Below are positions 43,012 to 56,715 of a stretch of DNA of 64,000 nucleotides, piece after piece. The stretch's first letter is position 1; each line of letters opens with the position of its first letter. Source of the stretch: Branchiostoma floridae (lineage: Eukaryota > Chordata > Leptocardii > Amphioxiformes > Branchiostomatidae); the NCBI RefSeq assembly GCF_000003815.2, contig NC_049985.1:10129726-10193725 (forward strand). Direction: 5' to 3'. Under the pieces are notes generated by a model that saw only the letters and a program-made list of their open reading frames with translations, searched no databases and was not told where the DNA came from. Position numbers and translations under genes: made by a program.

Positions 43012-43059
43012 ACTCCTGAGGATTTGATACATGCGGGGAGCTCAAAACTACAGCATTGG
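43012..43059 (+). CDS. Candidate 48-nt exon, unknown gene
   Basis: Strong acceptor (GTCTGCCTTGTCCAG) and perfect donor (GTGAGT). Open in one frame only, TPEDLIHAGSSKLQHW, phase 0 to 0. Its phase does not match the candidate exon at 42436-42565. Confidence 0.3.
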
Positions 43060-45059
43060 GTGAGTAGTTCATGATGCTCTTGTATACTGTGCTGCAAAAT
43101 TTTGAATGCCACACCAAACTGATTTGTTGGTTATCAGAGATTTATGTCTGTACTTTGGCCTATATCATCATTTGTAACCACTGCATCTTTGACAAGTTAT
43201 CACATCTAAAGTTTGACTTCAGGGTCTTGTAATCCCTGTTGATGAATACCTGAAGGACTATTACACACATTTGCAAGCATGTAATCATTGTACGAGGATA
43301 TACAGGTTCTTCCAAAGTTCAGGAAACCCATTTAGGAAGAAGTTTATGATTTTCCAAGGGGATAATGGGTTGGTAATAGCTATAGCTTTGAAAAGGTCAG
43401 AGATGTGCCAGCTCTTGGGATTCTCTAAAAGTTTTGCAAAACATTTGCTGCATGATTGGACTTGAACTTAGCTCCTTGTACAGCAATTCTTAGAAATGTA
43501 ATGTGTGACATCTAATGTAACTGCTACATAAGAACAATTTTAAAGAGTTAGATTTATTTACTATACATGGTAAAACATTCATGTAACGCTTGTTCCCCTT
43601 TATCCGTGGGTTGACTTTTATTCGTTGTCTTCAAAAACAGCACATTTAGGAGTATCAAGTCTGCTGGCAGTGGTTTCAAATTTGCAATACTTTCAAAATG
43701 TTCCGATTTGAAACCACCGTTCGTCGACTTAATATCCCTAAATACGTTTCTTCTCAGCGTTACATGTAACTAATAAGAAAGCACCTTTCATCAGTAATAA
43801 TATATTATAATTTTATCGTGTGTTGTTTTGTCTTTTCCAGATATTTTAAGTGCGGTTTCTCAAATAACTTTGGGTCAGAAAAGTGTGAGAATCATTGGCA
43901 ACTTAAACTCTGTCTATCAACAAACTTTCTTCCAGTATAGACTAAACATGGGAAACTATGAACATTCCTGTTGCCAACTTTGTGGGCAAGTTTGACATAA
44001 TGACTTCCGCAAACCCCCTACGGGTAGAGACAAGGAGAGTATATTCTTACACTGGTCAGCTTGTGGTTGATTGTAAACGTTTAACCAGATACAACTTAGA
44101 AGTAACTTAAAATCTTACGAGTAGTCTTTCCTTTGGCTTTGTTCATCTATCTCTGTGTTTCTTTGTATTTCTGGCTGCAAAGCAGTATGGATAAAAACCT
44201 AACAGTAAATGATATGTGATGACATTATATACCAACTCTTTTATTCATCTACTTAGGATCAGAGCTGGGAATTTTCCCTTTTACTCACTATCAAGAGTTC
44301 ATTTATCTGAGCCTTACCAGAATTCATTCAAGGTTATCAGACATGACAGACTTGGAGAGATATGAGGATGAAGATTACATAAACCTTTGCTGAAGGCCAC
44401 AATAAACACCTGCAGGGAGAAATGTTACACCTGGGCACACAAGGGGCAGGGGGCAAGATGGTAGCAAATTGATCAACTGCTTATTGTTGAACACCAGCTC
44501 AGCTACTGGTTAAGTCTTTAGAACCCATATTTAGGGGAGCTTCTGAAGCACAATGTGTTGACACGTTTTAATTCCAAACATAACTCAAAGTCAACATTCA
44601 AAGGCAGACATAAGTGATTGTGATTGTGATCTCTTTTCAAATTTCATTGAAAATTATAAGTTATGCAAATGCCACTACTCCAGACTCCAGTGGGTTTAAT
44701 TTTAAAGCAGGCAGATATTTTAGGTTGCTTGCATTTTAGCTACTCCCTCTTTTGCCCCCCAAAATGAACCTCCAGTATTGGTAGAATAGAAAAGGAGAAA
44801 TCAATGACTATCTTGATTAATATGAAATGATATTTGGTTCTTATTAGAGAAGCTGCTTCTTTTAAGTTGCAATCATCGAACCTTTTAATACCAGGTAACC
44901 TTTATTAAAGTTTATACTAAAAGTAACCGGAGAGCTAAGGAGATGAATTGTTGTGGCCTTAGTGTGGTGGCTTTCCACTCACAGGTTGTCAATCATGCCT
45001 GTGGTTCAGTTTTATTCTAGCCATCTAATCAGGCTGCCGCTGGTCGCCATGGTTACCGG

Positions 45060-45420
45060 ACCGGGAAGTTCAGACCAGATCACTGAGCTAACTGGTTACC
45101 TAAAGGTCGGGACCACCTGTTGATGCCTTATTTGGTCGTAAAGGGAGCAACCATTTTGCTACCTTGTGTAGTGGATTATTGCATCCAGTCCAAAGCAATA
45201 TCTCTACTCATGATCTAATTCCATGGGTCCGTGGGCTGCAGTTCGGTTCTAGCAAGCCTCAGCGTCAAACCTCTGCACGTAAAAGAACCTGACATACTTA
45301 TCGAGATGCGTAGGAGAGACCCGGTGTGTTTGGCTGAAACACATGAGACTTAGCGAAGCCACCTTGCACTACTAGGACTAGCTAACGATAAAGCATCATG
45401 CTTCGTATGGGGGGTAATCA
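45060..45420. repeat. Probable dispersed repeat (SINE-like)
   Basis: The block with GGGCTGCAGTTCGGTTCTAG, GCACGTAAAAGAACC and GGAGAGACCCGGTGTG looks like a family repeat seen in marine invertebrate DNA. That judgement is from recall. No poly(A) or duplication was delimited. Confidence 0.35.
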
Positions 45421-47439
45421 GTCTGAGGTGCGACTGCTTTTACATGTACTTACAATTTAAATAAGTATTAGGATTAACTGCATCATTATTTTTGATTCCG
45501 AGAAAAGAAACAGAAAAAGTATTTTTACTTCACCCAGACAATGTAACACTGGGGAGCGATCAGAGGAGTGCCAGGGGAAGAATAGGATGGATATCAGGCT
45601 AAATAGTAAATGTGCAGGAAAATTGCTTCCCTGTGCCGGGTATGTGACCACTTGCTGCTACCACAGATTGGATTTTTGGGGTGAGTAGTAGTCCAAGGTC
45701 TCCAGTAACTACATGTATCTATGCGTAGCATAGATTTTTTTATTGGATTATATTGGGAGTCCATGTCCCCATCCGCTATGTGGGGCACAGTCCACAATAC
45801 CAGTCCTGCTTTACTAATTTCCACCTTTATAGATCTTATGATTGTGGTGTAAAGTGGAATAGGTTACATCCATCAGGTAATATCTGGAATGCAATATTGG
45901 ATTATTTAACCATTCAATATGAAAGTATTCTTATGCAAAACATATATTACACGTACATGTTACTTGTGCAAGTAAGAAAATAAATCAGAGGGGAGCAAAC
46001 AAACAAAGAAACAAGTGGAAACATCAATTGGCAATGAATAAATGAAAAATAGTTTGAATTGTCATATACCTTTATTTGTTCAACAAAGTACTGGTCCATC
46101 CATTGGAAAGTGGAAGCAAGCAGGACACAGATGAATACCAGGCTAAAACATCAAAACTATTGAATAGATTCATCCTGAGATATCTTTGACCCTCCAGCAG
46201 CGCTATATAACACTCAAGAATCGATAATCACAGCTCCAATATTGCATGGTCAACTTCAAGGACGAGTTTATGACTGGCTTGGTGATTGTGACGAGACAAA
46301 ATTTGATACTAGCCGTTCCATATCCACCAACTTTAAAAGACTTGGAAACCAGCAGCTATCAGCTATACTGGTATATTGATGTGCTGCTGTATTATCATGT
46401 TACTGGTAGCCTCAAGGATCTATTCCTGGTCTTGATCCCAGAAAGGTCGATGCCCTTCCAAAATGTTGTTTCCTTGAACCTTAATTCCACTTAGTCATCA
46501 AGTAAGAGTAAATCATTTGCTGTAAAATATGTATGTTTACTAATGTGCTAATAGGTTAGAGGAAATTCTGTGTTCAGTGATTTTTTCTTCGACTTAAACA
46601 ATGATTGGCATAAGGTCCACGTTTAAAAGAATTTAAGTTTGAAGGAAATTGACTTTGCACTTGGGAATTCAGTAACCAATTTATATTCCTCAATAGACAA
46701 TTTGTATAAGAGTACATTATGCTATTAGATATTGAAGAAAACAAGAAAGATGAGTATTGCTGCTTTTTCGTTATTGATTATTCAATGGTTTTCTTCTTTG
46801 CATTTGGATGTCAACCTCATGTTTAACAAATGGGACATAAATTATTCTAAAGTTTACTTTGAGTCTGCAAGAGGCTTGGATGCCATGGCATACATTCAGA
46901 CCAAGGAAGCTCTATTCACACTCTGCCCCTTAGGCCTACGTCACATTTCGTTTCCGGTGCCGTCAGGGCTGTTTGCAGAAAAGAAAAATTTAACTTTTTC
47001 CAATAAATATGCACAAGTCATGTTGTTGAACTTGAATCATTTTTGATCCCTTTTGTGTTATTGTTGTCTTTTGTATCATACTTATCGCTCTCGAAAGCTG
47101 CCTGACCAGGCCCCTCTGTGGAAATGTGACATAGGCCTTAATTTATGCTTTCTGTTTCCACCAAAGCAGGTTTTTTTCTCCAGGTTTAAATAGGGTAGTT
47201 TGAATACTGGTTTTAGGACCATAGAACCAGATTTATCCATGGATTTAAAGTCTGTAAGGAAACCAAATACCACAAATTTCTTGGAAAACATCTATCAAAT
47301 GATGATAAATTTAGAATATTTTTTTACCTCTGCTATTTCCATGGCCGTTTTTTCACGTACTGTCTCTTATATGAGGGCTTTGTCATTATTGTCACAGCAA
47401 TTCTGTTGAATGCTAAACTTGTTGTGTCAGTCATCCTGT

Positions 47440-48240
47440 ACTGTAGGGATGTCTCAGATGATAAAGTACATTATATGGTATGAAGTAGTGGTGTCAGAGA
47501 ATTGGTGATTGTCAATATCCCTCCCTACGAAGCAGAATCTTGTCTGAGTTGCCTTTGATGTCAAATCACCAATCTCTGGTGGGGAATGTCCTTAAAGATT
47601 CTCTCCAATCTTCTACGAGATTGTCTGCATCTGATTCTGAAGGACCCTGCTTTCATTTGGAATCACCAGAAACAGCACCCTCGGGATGTTAGTGGTCCTG
47701 CATGGGGCAGCATTTTGCCCCCATATAGTGGTTAAAAAATATGAAAAATGAAAACAAGAACCACAAAGTTGGATTGAATCTTTTTTGCTAATTGACTTGC
47801 ATGAAGGGAGTCTTTTGTTCCCTGGCTTTATTCAAGGCCATACATCTATGTGCATATTCATACATGATGCACCTTCTCAAGTCTTTGCGTTTTTTTTCTG
47901 TTTGTCTTAAACAGTGATTCTGCTGCATCCTAAAATGCTTGATTTGAATGTTCCACTGTGGTGATGTCGTGGGTGATAAAGTTCATATGATACCGCATGT
48001 AGTACTGGCGTCAGAACATCAGTGATTTTCAATATCCCTCCCGCCAAAGCGGAATCTTGTACGAGTTGCCTTTGATGTCAGATCAGCAGTGTCAGATTGA
48101 GTATGTCCATAAAGATGTCTCCCAATCTTCCCCGAGATTGTCTGCACCAGGGGTTATTCCTGTGCGAAATCCCAAACCCACTAACACCTATGATCATCCA
48201 CAGAGTGGGGCAGCAGTGGGCATGTATTACAAGACTTCAA
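47440..48240. repeat. Local segmental duplication, two units about 519 bp apart
   Basis: The segment around 47516 (TATCCCTCCCTACGAAGC..GAATCTTGT..GAGTTGCCTTTGATGTCA) recurs at 48035 with scattered changes. Downstream text (CCAATCTTC..CGAGATTGTCTGCA) follows in both, and upstream GTGATAAAGTxCAT..ATG does too. Neither copy keeps a shared open frame. Confidence 0.75.
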
Positions 48241-48941
48241 AGCAAGCAGATGCTTTTTGAAGGCTCTCTGGAAGAAGCGGCCGTCTTTGAAATCATTCGA
48301 TCAGCACGACACTGCTTCTGTATCTGACATAAAATGATGTTTCCAGGTTAGATGTAGGGCCAGAGATGTCAGAATTTGCAATTCATTTTTGAGGGTTAGG
48401 GTCATTCAATTACAGTAATGCCACGTCTCAGTGGGGGTAACGCTACATCTCCCTGCATGTGTTTGTCAGAAATTTATTGTTAAGAATTGATAATGATGTG
48501 ACATTTCTCCTCCTAATCACTGGTTGAGCATAATTTGATAACACTATTGACAATGACAGGACGGCCATAACAAAAACATGATGCTCTTTTCGAAGTTAGG
48601 CAGCATATTAAATTTGCATCATGATTGTCGCATAGTGCATTCACTGTGTTGAGGACTCTTTCACTACTCTCTAATTACATTTGGAGTATCGTACTTCCCA
48701 GTTGTGAGAAATGGCAATGTCATCGGACCACACGGTGGCAAGTCTAATCAGGGCTGCCATCGCTCAGTGTTCCCGATCACTTTGAACTAACATGGAGGGG
48801 TTTAAATTATTCATCGGAGGCTCCCGCATCCGGGGGATGGGTACTAGTCTTGATTTGTTCCTCCCAAGTCTGGACAAGCCCTAATGGGTCTGCTGTCAAG
48901 TCAATGAGGACCGCACTGCTTCAGAGTTAGGCCATCATGGA

Positions 48942-49290
48942 AACCATTGACTAAGGTATGTAGGGCGGAAACAAGTATTACGGTACCATATTCTCCAACA
49001 CTTTAGCAGATGAGTTAGTCTGACTTCCATCTCCCAAGCTATGCTTACTTAGGCTATCATGCTCACCCAGGATACCATTGACTAAGGTATGTAATTACAG
49101 TGTAGAGGTATTTTTTACATTTTACATTTTGTACATTCTATATCACATTTGACTGTGTCGCACAAATAGCTGCTAGATTTGAGACTTTCCCTCTTTTGCT
49201 CCCACGAGCCAGTGAAGATGAGTGAGGGAGAGTGTCTGGGTGCATTGATACAGGCTTAGGCTACAGATACCTTTAGCTAAGGTATGTAGT
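48942..49290. repeat. Three short related units (CTAAGGTATGTA)
   Basis: ACCATTGACTAAGGTATGTA occurs at 48942 and 49074. A diverged third, TAGCTAAGGTATGTA, is near 49274. Each copy looks like a donor site, so they could be mistaken for exon ends. Confidence 0.6.
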
Positions 49291-52200
49291 GTTGTAGGGT
49301 ATTTCTACTTTTACCAAGACAGGTAATGGTGATGCACAGGCTTTTGCAGGATTTGAATCTTTGCTATTTTGTGCCAGAGATTTGTGGATTTGTGGATTCA
49401 GCTTGGGCTTGAAAATCTGTTGTCTGGAATTTTTAGGTGATGTACCATCCTGTCTTAGCATGACAATCTCTCATGTACTTTCTTCCACTTTACTTCGGCC
49501 TGATGTTGCCTGGAAGTGTTGTTACTGAGGGATGATTGTGGTATAAACGTGTGCGCTGGCAAGGACTGGTCTACCTAAAGTACCCATTACAGAGTATTGA
49601 TTTTGCCTGGATGGTTACAGCATCACTAGACTGTGAAGAGGCATTGCTTTCTGTAATGGTGTGTAAGAATATCCTGTTCTGTATGGAAGACATAGAGAAT
49701 AGACAAGTTCAGACCAGCAAGATCTCTTTGTGTCACATCAGTGGAGCCAAGTCATTTCTGTCTGCATTGGAATGCATTTAATCACACTAGATGTACATGT
49801 ATGTTAGCTGCATGAAAGTTTAACACGCACATCTGATGATTTGATGCATTTGAATGCTAATGGAAATGAGATAACACAAGGAGTTTTGTGGGTCTTCATA
49901 CATACCCACATGTATTTGAATGTTCATACCTTTATCTTGTAAAGTGGCTTTCCATGAACAGGTAGTAGTCATATGCTACCACCAACATGACAACACATTA
50001 TGCAAATCAACCATATTACCGGAAAGGCAAAGGATGCTGTGAATCTCTACAGGAATCAGAATGGTACATTATGATGGATGGGAAAGGGTACTTGGGCTGC
50101 TTTTGTCGGACACGGACGGATCACTTCAAAGTCCCTAAGAGATGCAGAGATGGCTTCATATAGGCCTGCAGCCGTGCATCTGGAAATAACTGGGACCGAA
50201 GTGCGATGCAATATTTCATTCTTACGAATTCAACCACCACATGTTTCAAATTTCCTCTTCCATGAAATAGTCTTTTCTCATCAAATGGGTGCCTAAGCAT
50301 TTAAACAAATTCTCGGAAAATGGACAAAGCACTGTGAAAACGTACAAACCATATGTGAAAACATACAAATCTTATGAGAAGCAGATACTTTTTGTCCCAA
50401 TCAGCCAACACCTGCGTGGGTCTTATGACAAAACATAATGCAGCTGTTTAAGGATTTGTTCTTTAAAAGTACTGGAAAGTGAAACTTGTTAGGCTACACC
50501 ATCTTAAATTGCCTTCACAGCTTGACTGTGAAGTGGGACGTTCCACTGAAAGGCAGTTACAGTATAAAGTTACCTGTTGGCACACATAGATACCGATACA
50601 GAGCTGTCATCCCCTAAGCCATTATCTCTCCTGTATCCCCGATATCCCTGATCCCTGCTGTGATTAACAACTCAGAAGTGGATAATGGAATTTTTCATTT
50701 CACACGTACATCTCCAATATCTCCCCCTGACAAGCCAAATCTCTCTCCTAACGGCGAGAGCAGGTTATTGGAGTTGGGATGTGCTCGGGGAAGGATTATA
50801 GAACAGGGATCAGAGCCAAGGCTGGAGAGGGGGAAGAACTAATTTTAGGTACAAATTGTCAAGAGAGAAATCTTGTTTTGCAGTGTGGTATTGAGCTTCG
50901 TACAAGTATATGAGTCAGATTATGGAACACAGCACGGTGGGAAACTTCGAATTTTCAATCCAACACATAACATGTCTACAAAACTAGGGAACTCAGCATT
51001 GACGGTAAAGTTCCTGATCAGTGCTCCAAATACTTTTTTCAGGCAGGTTGCACAGGTGGCAACCTGAATCAAAAACCAACTTGCGCCATCAGCATTTCAG
51101 GTTGCGCCACGTTCTTACTTTCTCCAAATTAGCTACTTATCCATTATCTGTAAAAACAGTTCATTTCAGTTGAAGAAATATAGCGCACTTTTCTCAATAA
51201 AAAACATCCATTTATCGATCTTTTGAAAACAAAGACTGCAACAAAAGTAATATCTAAAAGTTAGCAATCTCCGTTGAAGATTTTCTACGAATTCAGTGCC
51301 GACAGCGCCCCCCTCCCCAGTATAACGTTAGTTATCGTCACATTAGCGGTTGTTTTTCCCGCATTCCACCGACAGTTTTGTCACAAACATTAATGTATTC
51401 TTTTACAGGAAAAGGAAAGTTGTTAGGATCATTGTTTCAGCACCAAGGACAGGCACTATCCAAGTGAAACTTTAGGCGACTTAAATGCCTAAGGAGTAAG
51501 ATATGCAGGGCTTAAGTATGATGTAATATGTAATTCAGATAACCAGCAACTGCTGTGTGTCTTTGTGGTTAAAAGTATGCTAAAACTAATTTGCATAAGA
51601 CATTTACATGATAATTCTACTGGATGATTAACTAGTTCAGAGTACTGATGAAAGACAGCAGAACTGTCTGTTTGTGACCTAGTTAATGATTTATTTTGTA
51701 TCATTCATTATTAATACCTGAATGTTTAATCTTCATGAATGACTGGCACAGATACAGACCAATGTAATCATCTTATATGCTCATTTTGCTATCAAACATT
51801 TCTATGAATTCTATAAAGACTGAATTCTATATTCTATTGAAAGAGATTCAGACCACAGAGAAGAGTTATTTGGCTAAATTACAGTTATTCATAGCTGATC
51901 AATTATTGATCACAAACCCAGGAATGGTCGGAATGGTGGATGATAAATTAATGAAAAACTTCTGCGCAGTAGGAATTGCCCGACACTGATACATGGCGTT
52001 GGCTCCGGGGCTGTATTGATTTCGACTTCTATCCCAGATGTTGCCGCCGCAAATACCAGCCCTTTTCAACTGATATTCCTTCTGAAATAATGATTACACC
52101 CATAACTCTGCGGGGTCCCCGGGAGAATATGCCTCAGCAGGGGTAGATACTGGTGGACTCATAGTCATAATGGATGCTGCCTCTCTGTCCGCATGGCAGA

Positions 52201-53639
52201 AGGCACCATTTATCTATTGCCTGACCCCATTTTTCTTCCTATCAATGTACAGTAATTGATCCATGCACGTGGTGATTGCACTTTTTGTCGTTATGGAGCC
52301 ATGAATTGTAGGTCACCTGTGTCATGTTAATTTTGCGTCCTTTTTTCTCTACATTCAACATTTCTCAAGGACATAATAAATCATTGAAAAGCAATTAGCA
52401 AATCTAAACATTGTTTAAGAAAATTTCTTAGCTTGGAGAGTCTCAAAATATGATGTTAATTGCACATAATGATTCTTCCTTGTGATATATAAGCTTAAAT
52501 GTGATATTTGATGACAGACCTCTTGACTACATATTAGTCTATGAAAATGGGATTTTTCATTTAGATGTAATTTTACATTTTGCTTATTGGTTTGCAAACA
52601 AGCAGACTGAAAATGATTTCCTAAACTTCATGAGTTCAACGGAAATGGGACAATAGTTGAAAACCTTGTAAGTTGTTTCATGTGGATAACACCTGTCCGT
52701 GGTGATGAAATGAAAACTATTTCTGTATTCCCAACTCCAAATCTGTCTTAGACTTCAGTGCAAATGGTACCAACCAATTGTATATTTCATTTATTAAGGA
52801 ATACTTAACTTAGCTTAAAAGTTCATCTGTGTGGGTGGAATTCATTATGAAGTAGGATCCTTGAACTTTCTAGAAAAAAAATTGGATTTACCCAAATTTT
52901 GAGCTGCATTACACCAGTTTTTGTCAAGGAATTAATCTGCAACTTATTTAACGTGACATCATCAAAATCCTGGATGCATTCCATTGCAAAACAGTGGTGT
53001 CATACAGTTGAAAATCAAATCTAAGTCCAATTCTGTGTCAAATTCACAGTTGAAAGATCCTTCTTTATAACTGTCACAGCTCGTCATTGTTACCCTGGCA
53101 TTGAAATGGTGACGGCCTGCTAAGGTTACTACCAATGAGGGGATTCACTCTGCCCTAGGCTGTAGCCACAAAGTGCAACATGCAGCAAATTGGACATTGA
53201 TTAGCCTAATTACGTAATTATAGTGTCTGTGTCCTTCGGGAAGATGTGCCGGTGTTATCTAAGGGAAGGGAACATTTGTATTCAGCAGCAGAGTAAGATG
53301 TCAATGTCAGTACGTCACAGTGCTGAAGCTGCTTGCCGTACTTAGCAGCTATGCCTTTTTTGTCAAATTGTGAAGCTTAGACCTAATACCAGTGTCACTT
53401 TCAATTTCTTTACTTTTTGGGTCATGTGTTCTCCAGAAGAAATTGATGTGCCAGGGATTTCTGTGTATTGATGGGAAGTGAGGTTTAAATCCTTCTTACA
53501 CCTTTAGGTGTATAGGCAGTGCACATCTCCATTCTCATGGCCTTGGGCCGCACATACAGTTATGCAGTGACTACAAAAAGGGGCCTTAGTTCACTGGCAG
53601 TTTGTGTGTGGAGTACTAGGCAGAAAAAGCAATATTTAC

Positions 53640-53760
53640 CCTTTTTAAACTTTTAAAGTTTAAACTTGTACATGTATGAACCAACCAGGGTTCAAAGCTA
53701 TAACCTCAGTTAAACCAGTAGGCTATCACACTGATGTTGTTTCTGGTTCTGTTATATTTG
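53640..53760 (-). repeat. tRNA-like SINE relic
   Basis: On the minus strand TAGCCTACTGGTTTAACTG resembles an A box and TAGCTTTGAACCC resembles a B box about 10 bp later. Too degenerate to be a tRNA. Confidence 0.3.
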
Positions 53761-55164
53761 TTGCCAGAAGGTTGCCAAATTTCAAAATCACAAGAGACTC
53801 AATGGTCTTTTTCTCCTAAAACTCTGACAGTGTCCCATCACATTGGACGGTGGTCTGGTACCAGTGGACATCCATAAACCATGTGATGAATGACAGAACA
53901 CAGGGTATTTTACTGTTGAAAATGTAGTTTAGAGTTTGCAGACTCATTGGCTGAAGAATTGTCCTACTGTTTAATGGCCATTAGGACAGGATGTTAAGCT
54001 TCAGTCCACTGTTCATTATAGAAATCTAAGAAGAGCATATGAATTTCCTTGCAATATTGAACCTGTACATGTACTGTACATAGAGCTATAGGCTTTGCAT
54101 ATTTTGTCATCAGGAGATTAGCTTTCCAGTAAGTGAAACTTGATTGAGGTACGTTTCCACTTCAGACTACAGAACACAGCATCGACAATCAGTTACACGA
54201 TAAAGGACAGGACCCAGGAGACTAGGTGTGGATTGATTCCCATTGCATGACAATTGTCCAATAGACTCTGTAGTAGACCATTTGAATTTTGAGAAGGTTG
54301 AAGGATGGTGTGACTTTGAGAAAACACAGAGAAAAGACTTTTCCTGGTCTTCCCAAAATTGTCTATAAACAGGTGTTATAAATTTATCTCAAACCTATTT
54401 TGACATGGGCAAGTCATGAGGAAAAGATGATAACTAACACCCCACATAAAATGGTTGAATGGTGTCACCCTAAAGCTATAATTAAATGCTGTATTCCTCA
54501 AGGATGTGCCAGTTTTACTCCAGGTTTTCCCATTGGAATCGAACATTGATCCATTGTGTCCTTTTTTTGCAATGTTTTCATTTGCTAGATTTTAAGCAGA
54601 ACATGCAAGTCTACATTTATGTATGTTATGTACATCCCATTTGTTGTCTTACCAAGTGTGCCAGATAGAAGTACAGTTAAGAGTAAACTGCTTCACAATA
54701 TGGAAGAGATTGAGAAAGGAAAGATCAAAGAGAAGTTATGTAAAATTGATAAGAAATAGGGGTCCTGGTTTTCTCTCTTTCCCCTACTCATAAAAAGGTA
54801 AAAAAGAATTAGCTTGAGTGGCATTTGTGATTTGTTTCAATTTCAGTTAATGCTAGAAAAAAAAGTTGACAGATATCTGGTCTCATTGAATCTGATTCTT
54901 TTTCTAGGATTACTGTTGACATATTTTGATAATTGACTGACTCATACATTGTAAATGGCCACCAGAGTTGTGGAGGTGTTTTTGATGAATTATTGACATG
55001 AATCCATCAAACTGTGCTCGCTCCTTCTAGTTCTAATCCAACAGGATGGCATGGAAATTGCACAGTGACATCTTTCTTTCATCTATCATTTACTGGAAAG
55101 GTCAAAGATATTATTTCCCAATCTGTGTCTGTTTCCTATCATAACTAATCCATGGAAGAAAGTA

Positions 55165-55350
55165 TATAGGAACTACCGTAAATGCAGAGATTTTCGCAGT
55201 TGTTTCGTGCTCGCGGTTTTCGAGCTGCCAATTCACCGCAAACTTAAAAACCACTGCGAACATTTCCCCATGTCAGTAAGAGACTACATGTGCATGGTGC
55301 TACCACAAACTTAAAACTACCGCGAACAGTCCATTTACAAAAAATGTACC
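55165..55350. repeat. Dispersed repeat with CCGCGAA / AAACTTAAAA motifs
   Basis: CACCGCAAACTTAAAAACCACTGCGAAC and CACAAACTTAAAACTACCGCGAAC... are two arms of one repeat (each quoted in part: CCGCAAACTTAAAA and CACAAACTTAAAACTACCGC). A related piece (CAACCGCGAATTTAGAG) sits near 5395. Probably a non-autonomous element. Confidence 0.45.
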
Positions 55351-56128
55351 CTCTACCATGAAATTAAAGAATCTACATGATTTTTCTTAAAAAATGTGGC
55401 TTTTCTAGTTTTAAAAGAAATGCAAGTAGTCTTTTATTACTTGTTTAGCACATTTCTAAGCAATATGGAACCTGAAGACACAGAATATAAAAACATGTTA
55501 GTTTCCAAAACTGCCAAAATTCATTATGTGGTCACGTCAAAGCCCCTAGGAAATGTAATAGACTTGGTAACCAAGATGTATCTGCTATCTTTGCTATTCC
55601 CATTATTTATTCACGAGCCTACTTCCATCTCACGGCCAAATGTTTTTGAAAGAGCCAAACTTGGCAGTGCACAGCTTTTCCTAACCCCTGTATGATGTAT
55701 GGTAAAACACATGGCAGTAATGCAGTAATCTAACTGGAAATGCATGTAACTTAACAAAGTTGTTGTTGTTGTTGTCTCTGTAATCCGCTTGGTTCGTCGG
55801 ATAATGGTCACATGTGCTGTAACAAAACAGTCAGCAGCTGCCCTAAATCCAAATAGCCTTGGTTGTATCATAGTCAGAATACATGGCAGGTTCCATTATC
55901 AACAACAAGGCTGGTGCTACTGAAATCTGATTCATGTAGTACCAATTTTTGCTTTAGACAAAACCATATAGAGAGTTTTCTCATTTTCCATTGTCAAGGA
56001 TTATTGTCAAGGACTGTTTGTTGTTCGGGCTTAACAGACTTGGTTTCAAAGTTGTATGAATATTCACATCAGAGCAGGATGCATATCGCATGCTAGGGGA
56101 TAATTTGGCTGGATTTTTTCCCCACTGC

Positions 56129-56715
56129 CACAGGATATAATCAGTGAACAAGAAATGAGGTGCCCCAGAGTAGTTTTGCCCTGGGTAATGCTTCCTGTGT
56201 GGGCCGTAACAATATGATTTGTTGGTTCTCAGATTTAAAAAAAGTTAGAAGGCAGTCAGAGATGGCGATTCTTGTAGTCTACAAACAAAAATAGCAACAC
56301 TGAGGGAGGATGTATGACAACACTACATTGTATATATTGGACATGGACATTCTCACACAAACGCACTCATACGCACACACACACAGGGAGAGAGAGAGAG
56401 AGAGGCACACACATTTGTTACTTCACTTGGGGTACAATGGTTATGTTGTTCAGCACCATGGACAGGTATAACTACCACATGTACTGCAAGTATGCAAGCT
56501 ATCTGATGAAAGAGGCTACTTCTGAGTTAGATACCAAGTCTTCTGATCTGTCACAACCAGTTACTGATGTGTGTCTACAAACCTGGGATGGTGTGCCACA
56601 AGGCTTCAAATTGAAATGTCCAAAAACCAGTCAAATCAATTGGTGTGGCCACAGGCGAACAAGAAATGAGGTGCCACCATGTAGTTTTGCCTTGCGGTGA
56701 TGTTTCCTGTACTGT
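56129..56715. repeat. Direct duplication of a 75-bp segment
   Basis: GAACAAGAAATGAGGTGCC and TAGTTTTGCCxTG, then TTCCTGT, occur at 56146-56200 and 56657-56710. The copies are 511 bp apart and diverged. Confidence 0.7.
56372..56412. repeat. CA/GA microsatellite
   Basis: (CA)n running into (GA)n over about 40 bp. Confidence 0.9.

Noticed and set aside
51777-51989. Frame with a peptide faintly like the start of a RhoGEF DH domain (EIQTTEKSYLAKL)
   Set aside because: Only about a dozen residues match, no continuation of the domain and no matching exons nearby.
53640-53760. Possible tRNA gene
   Set aside because: A- and B-box spacing and stems are too degenerate; kept only as a SINE relic.
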